NCBI RefSeq assembly: GCF_902833055.1
Contig: NZ_CADFEJ010000015.1
Span: 103,723 to 167,722, forward strand
Reading direction: 5' to 3'
DNA from: Burkholderia territorii
GTDB taxonomy: Bacteria; Pseudomonadota; Gammaproteobacteria; Burkholderiales; Burkholderiaceae
DNA: 64,000 bases
The notes under the pieces are model-generated. The model saw only the letters and a program-made list of their open reading frames with translations, was not told the DNA's origin and made no database searches. The position numbers were made by a program, and so were the translations under genes. Shown here piece after piece: positions 7,906 to 18,014 of this stretch (within the stretch, counting starts at the first letter, position 1; each line of letters begins with the position of its first letter).

Positions 7906-8246
7906 CGGTGGGCTTGGAAGCTATCTTTTCTTGCATATTCCGGCCTGTGACCTAGACTGAGTGTTGTGTGAGGAAACTCACGCCGTTGCGCCCGCATAAG
8001 AAAAAATACGGAGCGGTGCCGGGAGCAGTCACATCGACGGCACCGCCGGGACGCAGCCCACGTTCGTTGGATTGAGAGCACGTTTTGTCGCCACGCCCCC
8101 GAGATGCGACTTTCGTGTTCGACGCAGCATGCTCGTCTGCAAGGCCTAGGAAGCTCTCTGGCTTGGGGCCGGTCGCAAACTGGAAATCCATGTGCTTGCA
8201 CCAGCTGTGCACACGGCTGCTCGGACTTCAGATGAAGGAGGCCGCT
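7906..8246. other. Intergenic region with no gene seen
   Basis: Apart from the site at 7965 no gene or clear terminator is visible. A reading frame that joins the next gene from 8085 exists, but the strong ribosome-binding site at 8235-8241 places the true start at 8247. Confidence 0.5.
7965..7981. promoter_or_regulatory. Second copy of the TGTGTGAGGAA site, forming a small hairpin
   Basis: TGTGTGAGGAAACTCAC contains GTGAG-GAAA-CTCAC, a 5-bp stem with a GAAA tetraloop. It matches the inverted copy upstream of the DUF6471 gene over its first 11 bases. It may be a binding site for the same regulator or a weak terminator 60 bp after the gene. Confidence 0.35.
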
Positions 8247-8582
8247 ATGGCCTTGTGGAACATCGCGTCAGTAATGTCCCAGCCCGAGGTTTCTATCGCT
8301 AGGTGGCGAGTTCTGGAAATCGATGCCGGGACCAGGCACTTCGTCGGAGCGGACGAGCGAGATTTTAGTGGCCGCGTCAGTTCTGCAATCGTGGCATTCG
8401 ACTACAAAATGTTGCGGGGCCGCACGCGGTCAGGCCGGGTCTATCAGCTGGTAGGCCTTCCAGGACACTCGACCAACGCCGACTATGTTTGGCAGCATTG
8501 GTGTGCTATTAACGATGTAAAGTCGTTCTCGGATGTGACGAAGCAACTGCTTGCAGGCAAAGCTGATGACGACCGCATATGA
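8247..8582 (+). CDS. Small conserved-type hypothetical protein (111 aa)
   Basis: AAGGAGG lies 5 nt before this ATG, the best ribosome-binding site in the area. The protein has the segments ARWRVLEID, RHFVGAD, GRVSSAIVAFD, TRSGRVYQLVG and YVWQHWCAIN. That layout, a short beta-rich domain ending in a tryptophan-rich helix, resembles uncharacterised proteins of Burkholderia and other proteobacterial mobile elements. No catalytic motif is visible. It overlaps the next gene by 17 bp, so the two are co-transcribed. Function unknown. Confidence 0.65.
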   Translation: MALWNIASVMSQPEVSIARWRVLEIDAGTRHFVGADERDFSGRVSSAIVAFDYKMLRGRTRSGRVYQLVGLPGHSTNADYVWQHWCAINDVKSFSDVTKQLLAGKADDDRI

Positions 8583-8760
8583 GCGAACAAAATCGGTCAT
8601 CGAGACGCGCGAATTCTTGCAGCTGCTTGCATCTTCCGATGACGATGTCACCCACGCCCGTATTCGGTTGGTTGCGGCACGGTTGCTTCGGCATTACCCG
8701 CTCGACATTGACCTCAAAGTTTCGGCGGCGGTATTACCTGGGATTTGGGCCGTCCCGTAA
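8566..8760 (+). CDS. BPSL0761-family small protein
   Basis: A 64-aa protein with the family signature: ERTKSVIETREFLQLL near the N-terminus and RLLRHYP about 30 residues later. BPSL0761-family proteins are short, restricted largely to Burkholderia and relatives, and usually sit in accessory regions; their function is unknown. The ATG at 8566 overlaps the end of the preceding gene by 17 bp, indicating translational coupling. The C-terminal tail after LRHYP is slightly longer and more hydrophobic than I remember for the family. Confidence 0.65.
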   Translation: MTTAYERTKSVIETREFLQLLASSDDDVTHARIRLVAARLLRHYPLDIDLKVSAAVLPGIWAVP

Positions 8761-9239
8761 CGCTAACGACGTGACAGAATAGCGGTTGCGAGGGTGCACT
8801 GACCGAGCGAGTGTGATGGAATCGACTAGCGTATCGTAAGGATGTCGCCATGAGGCAGCACCTACGGTCTTTTTTAAGGTCGCGCTTTTAGCATTCAAAC
8901 TCTTTTCACACCCGCCAAACTCCTCGAAGTATTGCCGAAACAGAAACGCAGGTGAATCACACGTTGAAATAAGATGTGAACTCGGCCAATCCATTGTTTG
9001 ACGTGAACGTATAGTAGACTTCCATACGCGAGACGGGGACCGCCACGACTGCCGAGTGGGGAATCGCAGCAAGCTAGGCCCAGTGGGTAACACTGGCCGG
9101 AGCTTCTGCCGGCGGGGTCATACTGACATTGATGCGCAGGCGACATGCGATGAGCTTGTGGTCAAGGCGCCCGAGTCCGCTCTGAAAGCCATTAAAGACC
9201 TAGACCGATGCAGCGAGCAGACTCGATAGCCACCTGCCA
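8761..9239. other. 480-bp gap before the DISARM-like operon
   Basis: No gene is supported on either strand. The 119-codon minus-strand frame (8734-9093) has no ribosome-binding site and no recognisable motif. This region should contain the promoter of the four-gene operon starting at 9240, but no clear -35/-10 pair was found. Confidence 0.5.
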
Positions 9240-10976
9240 ATGACGCCAACCACAAAGTCCCAGTTCCTCCGCCTCGTCCGCGCTCTTCGGGCTGTCATGC
9301 AAGGGGCGCAACTCGGAACAGATGAGGTCATAGGTAGCGCATTAATGCGCTGGTGCAAGGAGTCGTTCCCGGGGTTACCGCGTTCCGGCCTGCCTGCGAA
9401 TGCGCAATTACGGAATGCCCCGGCCGTCGCTGCATTCGTCGACTTCGTGAAGAAAAAGGACCTTCTTGAGGCGATTTACTGGCTCTCCTCGGCCTATGCT
9501 CAGCTCGCTGGCGAAGAGCGCCGTAAGCAACTGGCGATGTTCTTTACGCCGCCATCATTGACCAAACGTCTGCTGGATGACTTGTCCGCGAGTGGCGTGG
9601 ATTTTTCGGTCCGGAAGTTCTGTGACCCCGCGTGTGGGGGTGCCGCGTTCCTAGCGCCAATTGCGATGCGCATGCGCGATGCATTGCGCGAGCGAGGAAC
9701 ATCCGCGACGCAAATTCTTGACCACATACAGCGCCACCTCCTCGGATTCGATAAGGATGCTGCTCTGTGCGAGATGTCAAAGCACTTCCTGCTGATGGTT
9801 CTGCATGACGAAGTTGTCGCGACTGGTGCGCGACCGAAGTTCCAGGTTCACCAAGGCGATTCGCTGATACGAGCTCAGTCACTGCTCGGGGCTCTCGACG
9901 TTGTGGTTTGCAACCCACCGTTCCGGAAGATGCCGTCCGCCGAGGTCACGCATTACCTAGAGCACTTCGCGGACATCATCGAAGCGCAGCCGAATTTGTA
10001 CGCACTTTTCATGGCCTTATGCGTCAAATTGCTGGCGCCGGGGGGAACCTGCGCGCTTGTAACGCCGACAAGCTTTCTGTCCGGCCAATACTTTTCGAAG
10101 CTGCGCACGTTCTTGTTGACCCAAGCCAACGTGTTGAGTATCGGCATGGTTAGTGACCGGCTCGGCGTATTCATCGACGTAGAGCAGGAAACAGCACTGA
10201 CGCTGGCGCGGCGAGAACAGACTGGTCATGGGCCCGCTACCGACGCTTACGTGTCGGTTGTTGCCCGCGACGGCAACTACGTCAACGTGGGTCGTTGCGT
10301 CCTTCCTAACTCGGGCGCTGCGTGGCCAGTTCCGCGCACGGAGAGCGACGTTGTATTGCTCAAGACGGCCGCAAAATCACGTGCAACCCTTGCCGACTAT
10401 GGATACACCCCCCGTATTGGCGCATTCGTGTGGAACCGGGACACGCGCACGACGTACCCATCAGCGAAGAGTGCGGCACGTGCGCATGGAGGAACCGCTG
10501 TCCCGCTGCTGTGGTCAAGCGATATTGCTCCAGACGGTTCTCTGCGTTTCTCCGGAGCACCGAAAGCGAACAGGGAACACTGCTTCGTGAATCTCGGGGC
10601 GAAAGACCACCGCTCGGTTGTCCGTCGGCCCAGCGTCTTGCTGCAGCGTGTTACCTCTAACGACCAGCCTCGACGCCTAGTTGCTGCAGCCGTACCGCTA
10701 GCACTAATAGAAACCTATGGTGGTTTCGTCGGCGAGAACCACACTGTCATCCTCGAACAGGTGCATCCTGAGCCCGCGCTCGCCCCCGAGGAGCTGGCGC
10801 AATTACTCGCCACGCCCACGGTGGACCGCTATTTTCGTTGTATCTCTGGGGCGACAAACGTATCCATCTTCGAGCTCGGCCAGCTTCGACTGCCCGACCC
10901 GGGACGGCTCAGAAATCTCCTCGCGCGGGGATGCGACATGCCGAGTGCAGCGCGCAAAGCGCTTCAAGAGCACTAG
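9240..10976 (+). CDS. N6-adenine DNA methyltransferase of the DISARM-like operon
   Basis: A 578-aa class-I adenine methylase. It has FTPP at residues 102-105, an AdoMet-binding motif DPACGGAAFL at 129-138 and the catalytic NPPF at 225-228, the order of gamma-type/Eco57I-like enzymes. The C-terminal third is the likely target-recognition part. It is the first gene of a run with the DrmE-like, DrmA and DrmB genes, with 45 bp to the next. In DISARM the methylase marks host DNA. Class 1 systems use a much longer N6 methylase and class 2 a cytosine-5 enzyme, so this short N6 enzyme fits neither exactly. No restriction endonuclease gene is adjacent. Confidence 0.85.
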   Translation: MTPTTKSQFLRLVRALRAVMQGAQLGTDEVIGSALMRWCKESFPGLPRSGLPANAQLRNAPAVAAFVDFVKKKDLLEAIYWLSSAYAQLAGEERRKQLAMFFTPPSLTKRLLDDLSASGVDFSVRKFCDPACGGAAFLAPIAMRMRDALRERGTSATQILDHIQRHLLGFDKDAALCEMSKHFLLMVLHDEVVATGARPKFQVHQGDSLIRAQSLLGALDVVVCNPPFRKMPSAEVTHYLEHFADIIEAQPNLYALFMALCVKLLAPGGTCALVTPTSFLSGQYFSKLRTFLLTQANVLSIGMVSDRLGVFIDVEQETALTLARREQTGHGPATDAYVSVVARDGNYVNVGRCVLPNSGAAWPVPRTESDVVLLKTAAKSRATLADYGYTPRIGAFVWNRDTRTTYPSAKSAARAHGGTAVPLLWSSDIAPDGSLRFSGAPKANREHCFVNLGAKDHRSVVRRPSVLLQRVTSNDQPRRLVAAAVPLALIETYGGFVGENHTVILEQVHPEPALAPEELAQLLATPTVDRYFRCISGATNVSIFELGQLRLPDPGRLRNLLARGCDMPSAARKALQEH

Positions 10977-11021
10977 TCCGTTTTTGCCCATACGCCGGGA
11001 ATCGCGACAAACATAAGACTC

Positions 11022-13811
11022 ATGGCTTCGAGAAAACATCTCAACGACCTGCTAGAGGCGCAGAAGAAGCGGCGCGAAGAACTTGCGAGACTTGCCACCC
11101 GTAAACCAGCCGCACGGCCAAGGGCCGTGACGAAACCTGAGAACCCGCCTCAACAGTTAGAGCCATTTTTCCCTCCGCAGGCCGTCGAGCCTCCGCCCGT
11201 GTTGCCGCGCACTCGCGAGGCGCTCATCGCGCTGTACCAGGACGACAGCGCTGAGCCGAGCGAGCCATCGTCGGCACTGATTTCCCTTGCTGACTTGTAT
11301 CTGCACGCCGCGCAGCACCGTTCACGTCATATTGCGATGGTCTGGCCGGCCACGCTCAAGACTTTGACCGTCGTGCATGCCTTGGCTACGCTGGTGCGTT
11401 GGCACGAAGGCGATAAGCAGGGCGTTCGAGGCCTGCTCTTCCCAACGAAGACCAACGTTTTCTATCGGCTAAACCACCTACACTTAGACCGAAAGTCTCT
11501 GTTGCACATTGCTAACGACCTAGTCGAGGGCAACGGCAACGCCAAAGTCATTCGGTCGATGCGAGACAAGGATGCTTTCCTTTTCTCGCTCGCTGACAAA
11601 TGTCTTCCTGAGATTTCGGGGGAGCCCTTCAATCCGACCATTGGTGAATTGTTGCCGCTTTTCTTGGCCACGCCCGACTCCAACGGTTGGAGTGCTTGTG
11701 ATGGCCGATTGCTCGCGCTCGTTCGAGCCAAGCTTGCCAGGCGAGCGCATGCGAAGGCGTTGCAGATGAATTGCGCCGTCATTGGCGACCCCCATACCGC
11801 ACCGGACGCGCTTTTCGCGCTTGATGGGCGAATGAGAGAGGAGGAGCTCCGTAAGGCCTGCAAGGCGCTGTCGAAACTCGGCCCGCCAGAGGTGGTGCTG
11901 GTGCAAGCAACGCGCTCGGTGCGTTTCGCGGCTCCAGGCTGGAAAGGGCAATTGGCACGCTTTTGCCTCATGCTCGAAGATATTTTTCAGAGTGCTATGC
12001 CGGGAGTGGTCGTCGTCACGGATGAGCCGCATGCCGCCTACCGGCTCAAGGATGAGCTCTGGGAGCGAAATCATAAGCGTGACCTTCACCATCGCTGGCA
12101 CACGCCGAACGAGTTTCGCGTTTCCGGTATTCCAAGCACTGTGGGCAATGAAGGGCTGCTCACGCCAGGAACTCGCGAGGCTGCTCATCCGTCTCCTCGC
12201 GAATTCGATGTACATATCGTGGATGCCGATGCGGCCAAGGTGGCGAACAGACTCATTCGCATTGCCGGTGCTGCCCCGGGTGGGCAAGCATCAGCGAAGC
12301 CGCTTGCCGACGCTGCCGCCTTCATTTCGCGTTTGGCTGCCCTCCCTTGCGGCATACGCCATATGTCGGAATATTTAGCCGGCCCGGACGTGACCGACCG
12401 CACACGTAGGGAGTTCGACTGGCCTACTCATTTGGGCGCCGCCCTCGAGTTCGACCGCAGCGTTGGTGTCGGAGACGACCGGCCGTTCCTACTTGATTAC
12501 TTGGAGCGCGGCTCGAAGCTCTTCGGCAACTACTATGCTGCGACTCCCTTTGCCCACAAGCTGGCCACCCTCGTCGGGAATGCCGCTATGGGAAAGAAGC
12601 GCAGCGTGGCCATCGTGTTCCCCAATGCGCTTTACCGGCGCTTGGCCGAGCGCTTCCTCACCGAGTATGACCAGTACCCGGCAGGTGCAACTTACGATTC
12701 CTTCGGCGACCGCGTGCATCTACTGCCTTCTGCGCAACTGGAGGAGCACATTGATGACCTGCGTGGTGCGACGCTTGTGTTCGCTGGACTCAACGAAGAT
12801 TGTCTGCGCGTGCTGTTGACCGACGACCGAGTCCCCGCGCACTCGGTGCTCTTGCTGACGCAGCGGGCTGGTCAGTTTCTGCGAGCAACCCTCAAGCCCA
12901 TCGTAGAGCGCATGCCGGAGTTCAAATCCTACAAACCGCGGATAGAGTCCATTCTGCGGCAACTAAAGGACTTGCCTGAGGACGCATCTGTACTTTCTAC
13001 CGGCGACTATGTGTTGCCGACCTTCCGGGTCGAGCTGTCGTCCGATATTGCGTCGCACGAGCAGGAGGTCGACCCTGATTCATGGGGCATCCGGTTCGAC
13101 AACGGCCTCACGCAATATCGCCGTGGTACATCGGACGTGTACGTCTATGAGCCGGCTTCGCAACATGCCACTGAAGCGGGATTCAGGACGTGTCAGGTAC
13201 GCTCTTTGGAAGTCGGAGACAGGGTCTTCCTGATGTCTGCGGAGCTGCGCGAGATGGTCGAGCAGGTATTGTGTGACGCAGGGGTATCCATCCAGTCCGA
13301 CAAGACGTTCGAGTCAGCACTTCGTAGCTACCACGAGCTGGTGCAAAAGCGCCTTGCGCAGCGGTTTCCGCAAGCTACAGTGGCAGACCAAGTACGCGCC
13401 GTTCGCCAGTCGATGGTGGAACTTGATGCTAGCTTGGAACGCAGATTGCCTACATTGAAGGCGATGCGCCACTGGATTGACCTAGGGCGCTCTCCCGACA
13501 CTCCCTTCGAGCAATTAAGGCCGCAAGCGCCAAATCGCGAAGACGTATTCAAAGCCTTCGCAGAGGTGCTCGGTTTTTCTTCACTTGAAGCTGCCTATCA
13601 TTGGCAACGTGTCATCACGGCCGTCCGCACCTCGCGCCGGCTAGACGGACGCCATGTTTCCGACATCTACGCATACATGCTCTTGCAGCCCGAGTCGGTT
13701 ATGGCTCATTCCAGCATCAGAAGGAAGACGCTTCAACAGTTGTTCGACAAGGCACGTGAGAACGTTGCTACCGTCGAAATCGTTGGCCCCCTGAAGGAGT
13801 CGAAAGAATGA
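11022..13811 (+). CDS. DrmE-like protein of the DISARM-like operon
   Basis: A 929-aa protein with no visible Walker, nuclease or methylase motif. The N-terminus is charged and proline-rich (about 1-70). The central part has mixed alpha/beta segments such as VLLLTQRAGQFL, resembling a decayed helicase-like fold. The C-terminal 200 residues hold VGDRVFLMSAELREMV, YHWQRVITAVRTSRRLDG and YAYMLLQPES. Size and place directly before drmA match DrmE of class 2 DISARM, and the C-terminal pattern is similar to what I recall for that family. The stop overlaps the drmA start as ATGA. The DrmE name is a position-plus-pattern inference. Confidence 0.55.
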   Translation: MASRKHLNDLLEAQKKRREELARLATRKPAARPRAVTKPENPPQQLEPFFPPQAVEPPPVLPRTREALIALYQDDSAEPSEPSSALISLADLYLHAAQHRSRHIAMVWPATLKTLTVVHALATLVRWHEGDKQGVRGLLFPTKTNVFYRLNHLHLDRKSLLHIANDLVEGNGNAKVIRSMRDKDAFLFSLADKCLPEISGEPFNPTIGELLPLFLATPDSNGWSACDGRLLALVRAKLARRAHAKALQMNCAVIGDPHTAPDALFALDGRMREEELRKACKALSKLGPPEVVLVQATRSVRFAAPGWKGQLARFCLMLEDIFQSAMPGVVVVTDEPHAAYRLKDELWERNHKRDLHHRWHTPNEFRVSGIPSTVGNEGLLTPGTREAAHPSPREFDVHIVDADAAKVANRLIRIAGAAPGGQASAKPLADAAAFISRLAALPCGIRHMSEYLAGPDVTDRTRREFDWPTHLGAALEFDRSVGVGDDRPFLLDYLERGSKLFGNYYAATPFAHKLATLVGNAAMGKKRSVAIVFPNALYRRLAERFLTEYDQYPAGATYDSFGDRVHLLPSAQLEEHIDDLRGATLVFAGLNEDCLRVLLTDDRVPAHSVLLLTQRAGQFLRATLKPIVERMPEFKSYKPRIESILRQLKDLPEDASVLSTGDYVLPTFRVELSSDIASHEQEVDPDSWGIRFDNGLTQYRRGTSDVYVYEPASQHATEAGFRTCQVRSLEVGDRVFLMSAELREMVEQVLCDAGVSIQSDKTFESALRSYHELVQKRLAQRFPQATVADQVRAVRQSMVELDASLERRLPTLKAMRHWIDLGRSPDTPFEQLRPQAPNREDVFKAFAEVLGFSSLEAAYHWQRVITAVRTSRRLDGRHVSDIYAYMLLQPESVMAHSSIRRKTLQQLFDKARENVATVEIVGPLKESKE

Positions 13812-16800
13812 GCCAGTCTGTTTTGCGCGCTGACCCTGCGAAAATCTCCCCCACGCTGAAGGAGGCGGTGGTCGACAGTCTCCTCAACTTGACTTATGCA
13901 CAACTCAGCGGTCAAGGACCAACCGGACAATACATCTTCGGCGCCCGGCCGCGAGCACTACTCAATTCAGGCTTTCTGCTGCCCCAGCGCAGTGTCGCGG
14001 GCGACGATGAGGTGACTTCTCCCATTTGGGTCTCGTCGCATGGCCTACAGATGCAGCTCAACACTGTGACACCGGCAGTGATGACAGTCTTGCCTCGGTT
14101 TAGCGTTTATGTACGCGTGCTGCCCCGCGAGGAGGACCTAAGGCGACCGAACTGCCGCCCGGTTTTCATGTTGCGACAAGCGCTGGTCGATGAAATCAAA
14201 GCCGAGCGTGACCGCAGACTGGAGGACGAGTGGGAGAAGGTCAAGGGGGAGTACACCTCCAAGTTGAAGCACCCAGACTGGCCCATGATTCGAGCCCGGG
14301 TTGTCGACGAAGTCTACAAAGCCAAGGGTGTCCCTCGGCATCTCCTGACCGTTGATGCCCCGCAAGACGAGGGTGACTCCGAGGTCAATGAGGCGCGAGA
14401 CGAAGCTGACAGTGCAGGGGAGAGCGCGAAGGAAGGGGTACTAGTCAAAGCTGACGAGTCTTTGCCCATCAAGGACGAGCATTTTGAGCCATTGACCATC
14501 CCGCACAAATGGATACGACTGGATGTGCAGCTCCCGCCGCTTGAGCTTGATACCGCGAAGAGCGCAGAAGAACTGCGGCACGACCTCAACGCCCACGCTG
14601 TATACATGAATGCTGCCGTGGCCAAGCGCCTAGCAGAGTGGGCGCAAAGCGACGACTCAGACACCGGTGGCAAGGCGTGGGGCTACCGGCACGACCTGCG
14701 CATCCCTGCAAGCCGTTATACTAAATGGGCCGATTTCCTCGACTTGGCCCGCCAGTCGAACTTGCGCATCACGTTGCCCCAGATTCAGCTCAATTGGGAC
14801 CTTGAGCTGCACTCCGACTGGCTGGACTCGTCAAAGCGCAGCTTGTTTCTTGCGCTTGAGAATATCAGCAAGATGCCTGAGCAGCACAGCGACGAGACCG
14901 AAGAAGCCGTCTTTCTCGTGTCGCTTCGCGTTGAGTTACCTGCCGCGCTCCATCACCCCCTTAAACTCGAGCGCGTCGAACCCTCCTATCGGTACAACAA
15001 GTACCTGACTTATCCAGCGATGGGCCACAACTGTGGCATCGTGCAGGTACAGTCTAATCCCGCGGTTTGCGTGCTTGAGACGACGTGGACACCTCGCTAC
15101 ACGCAACCGCGCATTGTCCCGACGAGTTCGAACGGAGTCCAGCGGCGAGTGCGGGCGCTCGCGCGGCCTGACGGACTAGACGGCTTGTCGCCGCTCTTGC
15201 CTGCAATGCGGGAGTGGCTGAAGAGTCTACCAGCGGAGGTTAACCCAGGCGAAGGCCTCGACTCATCCGACATGGCGGGCATTGCTCGGGAGGAGGAAGC
15301 GTTCCGGCAGGACTTGGGCAAATGGGAGGCGGAGATTAAGGCGGTCGAGGCAGGCTTGAAATGTCTACGCGAGTCACACGACACCTGGCGCAATCGGGGT
15401 CTCCAGACAGACCCGAGAGCGGTTGTCTACGAAGCGTGGTTGGCCACGAACGAGACGATGGCCGACTTCATGCAGATGCGTTTCGGGGGGGACGACAACG
15501 AATGGCGCCTGTTCCAGTTGGCTTTCATTGTCGCCAACATTCCAGCACTCGCCTCGCGCGTCCCGGAATTATCGCACTTCTACGATGAGCGCCGCGACGA
15601 CGCGGTGACGCTGCTGTACTTCGCCACTGGTGGCGGCAAGTCCGAGGCGTTCTTCGGACTGCTCGTATTCAACCTGATGCTCGACCGTCTGCGCGGCAAG
15701 CACCGTGGGGTGACGGCCCTGATTCGCTACCCGTTGCGCCTGCTGACGATTCAGCAGGCGCAACGGGGCGCGCGCGTGCTAGCGCATGGCGAGCGTGTAC
15801 GCCGTCGTCATGGCTACGGTGGAGACCCGCTATCCATTGGCTTCTGGGTGGGAAGTGGCGGCTCACCCAACCGCCATAGCGCCAAAGGGGTCAAGAGTAT
15901 TCCGCCTGTGTCGGAGGCACCTCCTGCTCTTGCTGATGAGCAGTCCCTTCGGGAGCGCGACAGCAAATACATGTTGGCCATGCGCGCGTGGAGAAAGCTA
16001 CCCCAGTGCCCATTTTGCGGCAGCGAAACCGCACTGCGATTGTTCGGCGACTCCAAGAACCAGACGCTGGGCCATGTCTGCACCGACATCCAGTGTGATT
16101 CCAACGGAGGGCAGTGGAAGCCGCTCCCCTTCTACATCGTCGATGAGGACATCTACGACCTGGCGCCATCGGTCCTGCTCGGCACGGTCGATAAGTTAGC
16201 GCTCATTGGTCACTCGAACCACACCATCCGCCGTATCTACGGCATGTTCGGTGTTGCACCTTGGGTCAATCCGTCTAACGGGCGGCTGTACGTTCCCATC
16301 GACAACCGTGAACTCGCGGCTGGTCCTGCCGCAAAAGGTATGGAGGGTGTGTACCCGGCCTATCTGGCGGGCAAGCGCGTTTTCCACGACCCGTTTCCGA
16401 GCCTCATAATCCAGGATGAAGCGCACCTGCTTGACGAATCCCTCGGCACATTCGCCGGTCTTTTCGAGTCTACGCTGGACGCTGTCTTCGAGTATCTGGC
16501 GAGGCCGCTTGACGGCCTGATAGCGGTCGACGGGCAAGGCCGCCGACGACGAGCGAAGGTCATCGCCGCGTCAGCCACCGTGTCCGACCCCGAGCGACAG
16601 CTGGAGCATCTCTATCAGCGCTCGATTCCCGCTACTCAGTTCCCGGAACCTGGGCCGTCGCTCTATGAGTCCTTCTACGCCCGGCCCGCACAAGCGAAGG
16701 AGGCGCAGCGCCAGGCTTATCCGGATGTCGAAGTGGCGAGTCAGCAGGCACGGGTGTACACAGCCTTTATGACCAACGGTAAGCCGCACACGTCGACCAG

Positions 16801-18013
16801 CGTGGCAGTGCTGTCCGGATTTCACCTGACCGTTACGCGGCTCTTCGACAACCTCACGAGCGATGTGGCCGCGCATTTCCATGCGGCACAGAGAATGTTG
16901 GTCAATCATGTCTCCGCAGGGCCGCTTGAGCAACTGCACAAGCAGGTGTTGGCTGCTGCAGATGCTTCGCAGTTGGTCACGCTAATTGACCTGCACCGTA
17001 TTGCGCTCACCTATGTCACCAACAAGAAGGGCGGCGACCAAATCATGGCCGCTGAAGCTGAAGAGACTCGAAAGCGCCACCTCAACGAGGGCATCGCGCT
17101 GGAAGGCCTCGATACGCGCCTGATTACCGGCTCGGTGGAGCAAGGCGAAATTCAGGCAGTCGTCGACACCGCACAGCGTCGAGTAGGGCCCGGCCAGCCG
17201 TTGCCGTCGATTCGAGAGCAGCTTCGCTCGGTCATCGCGACCTCAGCCATCTCGCATGGTGTAGACGTCGACGAATTTAACTCAATGTTTTTTGCCGGCA
17301 TGCCTTCCGACATCGCGGAGTACATTCAGGCCTCGTCACGTGTTGGACGTACGCACATCGGTTTCGTGGTACTGGTTCCCACGCCACAGCGTCGTCGCGA
17401 CCGTCACATCGTGCATGTCTTCGACATCTTTCATCGCTTCTTGGAGCGCATGGTGCAGCCAGCAGCTATCGACCGCTGGGCGGAGCGTGCCGTGGAACGA
17501 GTCTTCCCGAGCCTGCTGCAGGCATACCTGCTCGGTGTCGTTCCAAGCCGCGAGCTGATTCGCCTGCCGGAGCACGAGAAAGGCAGAACGCCGGATTTCA
17601 GCTTCATCCCCAACGTGCGCAAGGAACTTAATTCCCGCGGCGACGCCTTCATCCACGAAATCGACAAGTTCGTCGAATTGGCCATCGGACTGCGCGGTGC
17701 CTTCGCGCCAGAGGGCGAGGAGCATTACCGTGCCCGCGTCGACCAAAAGACCCGCGACCTTATTGTCAATGCGTGGAGTAGTCCGGTTTGGGGCAGCGGA
17801 AATATGGATGGCTACTTCAAGACTCAAACGGACCTAATGCTTAAGCCTATGACATCGCTGCGCGACGTCGACCAAGGTGGTGTTATTCAGGCGTCTATCC
17901 GTGATGCGGAAGGCAATACCCAGACGTCCGGGGAAGTTCTGCTGGTGATGGACTTCGTCCGACACGGCGTGGCCAACAATGACGGTGCTGACAACGCGCA
18001 GGCAGGGGGCTGA
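13808..18013 (+). CDS. drmA: DISARM helicase DrmA
   Basis: A 1401-aa superfamily-2 helicase. The Walker A segment is ATGGGKSEAF at about residue 604, the DEAH box (IIQDEAHLLDES) at about 870, the SAT motif (AASATVS) near 920, and motif VI (QASSRVGRTHIGF) near 1175. The 600-residue N-terminal region includes RPRALLNSGFLLPQ, similar to the start of DrmA proteins. Four cysteines around 736-760 (CPFCGSE and CTDIQC) may bind zinc between the helicase lobes. DrmA and DrmB form the core of DISARM, blocking incoming phage DNA. The gene is translationally coupled to the upstream gene and ends 1 bp before the drmB start. Fairly sure of the family. Confidence 0.8.
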   Translation: MSQSVLRADPAKISPTLKEAVVDSLLNLTYAQLSGQGPTGQYIFGARPRALLNSGFLLPQRSVAGDDEVTSPIWVSSHGLQMQLNTVTPAVMTVLPRFSVYVRVLPREEDLRRPNCRPVFMLRQALVDEIKAERDRRLEDEWEKVKGEYTSKLKHPDWPMIRARVVDEVYKAKGVPRHLLTVDAPQDEGDSEVNEARDEADSAGESAKEGVLVKADESLPIKDEHFEPLTIPHKWIRLDVQLPPLELDTAKSAEELRHDLNAHAVYMNAAVAKRLAEWAQSDDSDTGGKAWGYRHDLRIPASRYTKWADFLDLARQSNLRITLPQIQLNWDLELHSDWLDSSKRSLFLALENISKMPEQHSDETEEAVFLVSLRVELPAALHHPLKLERVEPSYRYNKYLTYPAMGHNCGIVQVQSNPAVCVLETTWTPRYTQPRIVPTSSNGVQRRVRALARPDGLDGLSPLLPAMREWLKSLPAEVNPGEGLDSSDMAGIAREEEAFRQDLGKWEAEIKAVEAGLKCLRESHDTWRNRGLQTDPRAVVYEAWLATNETMADFMQMRFGGDDNEWRLFQLAFIVANIPALASRVPELSHFYDERRDDAVTLLYFATGGGKSEAFFGLLVFNLMLDRLRGKHRGVTALIRYPLRLLTIQQAQRGARVLAHGERVRRRHGYGGDPLSIGFWVGSGGSPNRHSAKGVKSIPPVSEAPPALADEQSLRERDSKYMLAMRAWRKLPQCPFCGSETALRLFGDSKNQTLGHVCTDIQCDSNGGQWKPLPFYIVDEDIYDLAPSVLLGTVDKLALIGHSNHTIRRIYGMFGVAPWVNPSNGRLYVPIDNRELAAGPAAKGMEGVYPAYLAGKRVFHDPFPSLIIQDEAHLLDESLGTFAGLFESTLDAVFEYLARPLDGLIAVDGQGRRRRAKVIAASATVSDPERQLEHLYQRSIPATQFPEPGPSLYESFYARPAQAKEAQRQAYPDVEVASQQARVYTAFMTNGKPHTSTSVAVLSGFHLTVTRLFDNLTSDVAAHFHAAQRMLVNHVSAGPLEQLHKQVLAAADASQLVTLIDLHRIALTYVTNKKGGDQIMAAEAEETRKRHLNEGIALEGLDTRLITGSVEQGEIQAVVDTAQRRVGPGQPLPSIREQLRSVIATSAISHGVDVDEFNSMFFAGMPSDIAEYIQASSRVGRTHIGFVVLVPTPQRRRDRHIVHVFDIFHRFLERMVQPAAIDRWAERAVERVFPSLLQAYLLGVVPSRELIRLPEHEKGRTPDFSFIPNVRKELNSRGDAFIHEIDKFVELAIGLRGAFAPEGEEHYRARVDQKTRDLIVNAWSSPVWGSGNMDGYFKTQTDLMLKPMTSLRDVDQGGVIQASIRDAEGNTQTSGEVLLVMDFVRHGVANNDGADNAQAGG

Positions 18014-18014
18014 G

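Noticed and set aside
8734..9093. 119-codon minus-strand frame before the DISARM-like operon
   Set aside because: No start signal or family pattern, and it overlaps the end of the BPSL0761-family gene.
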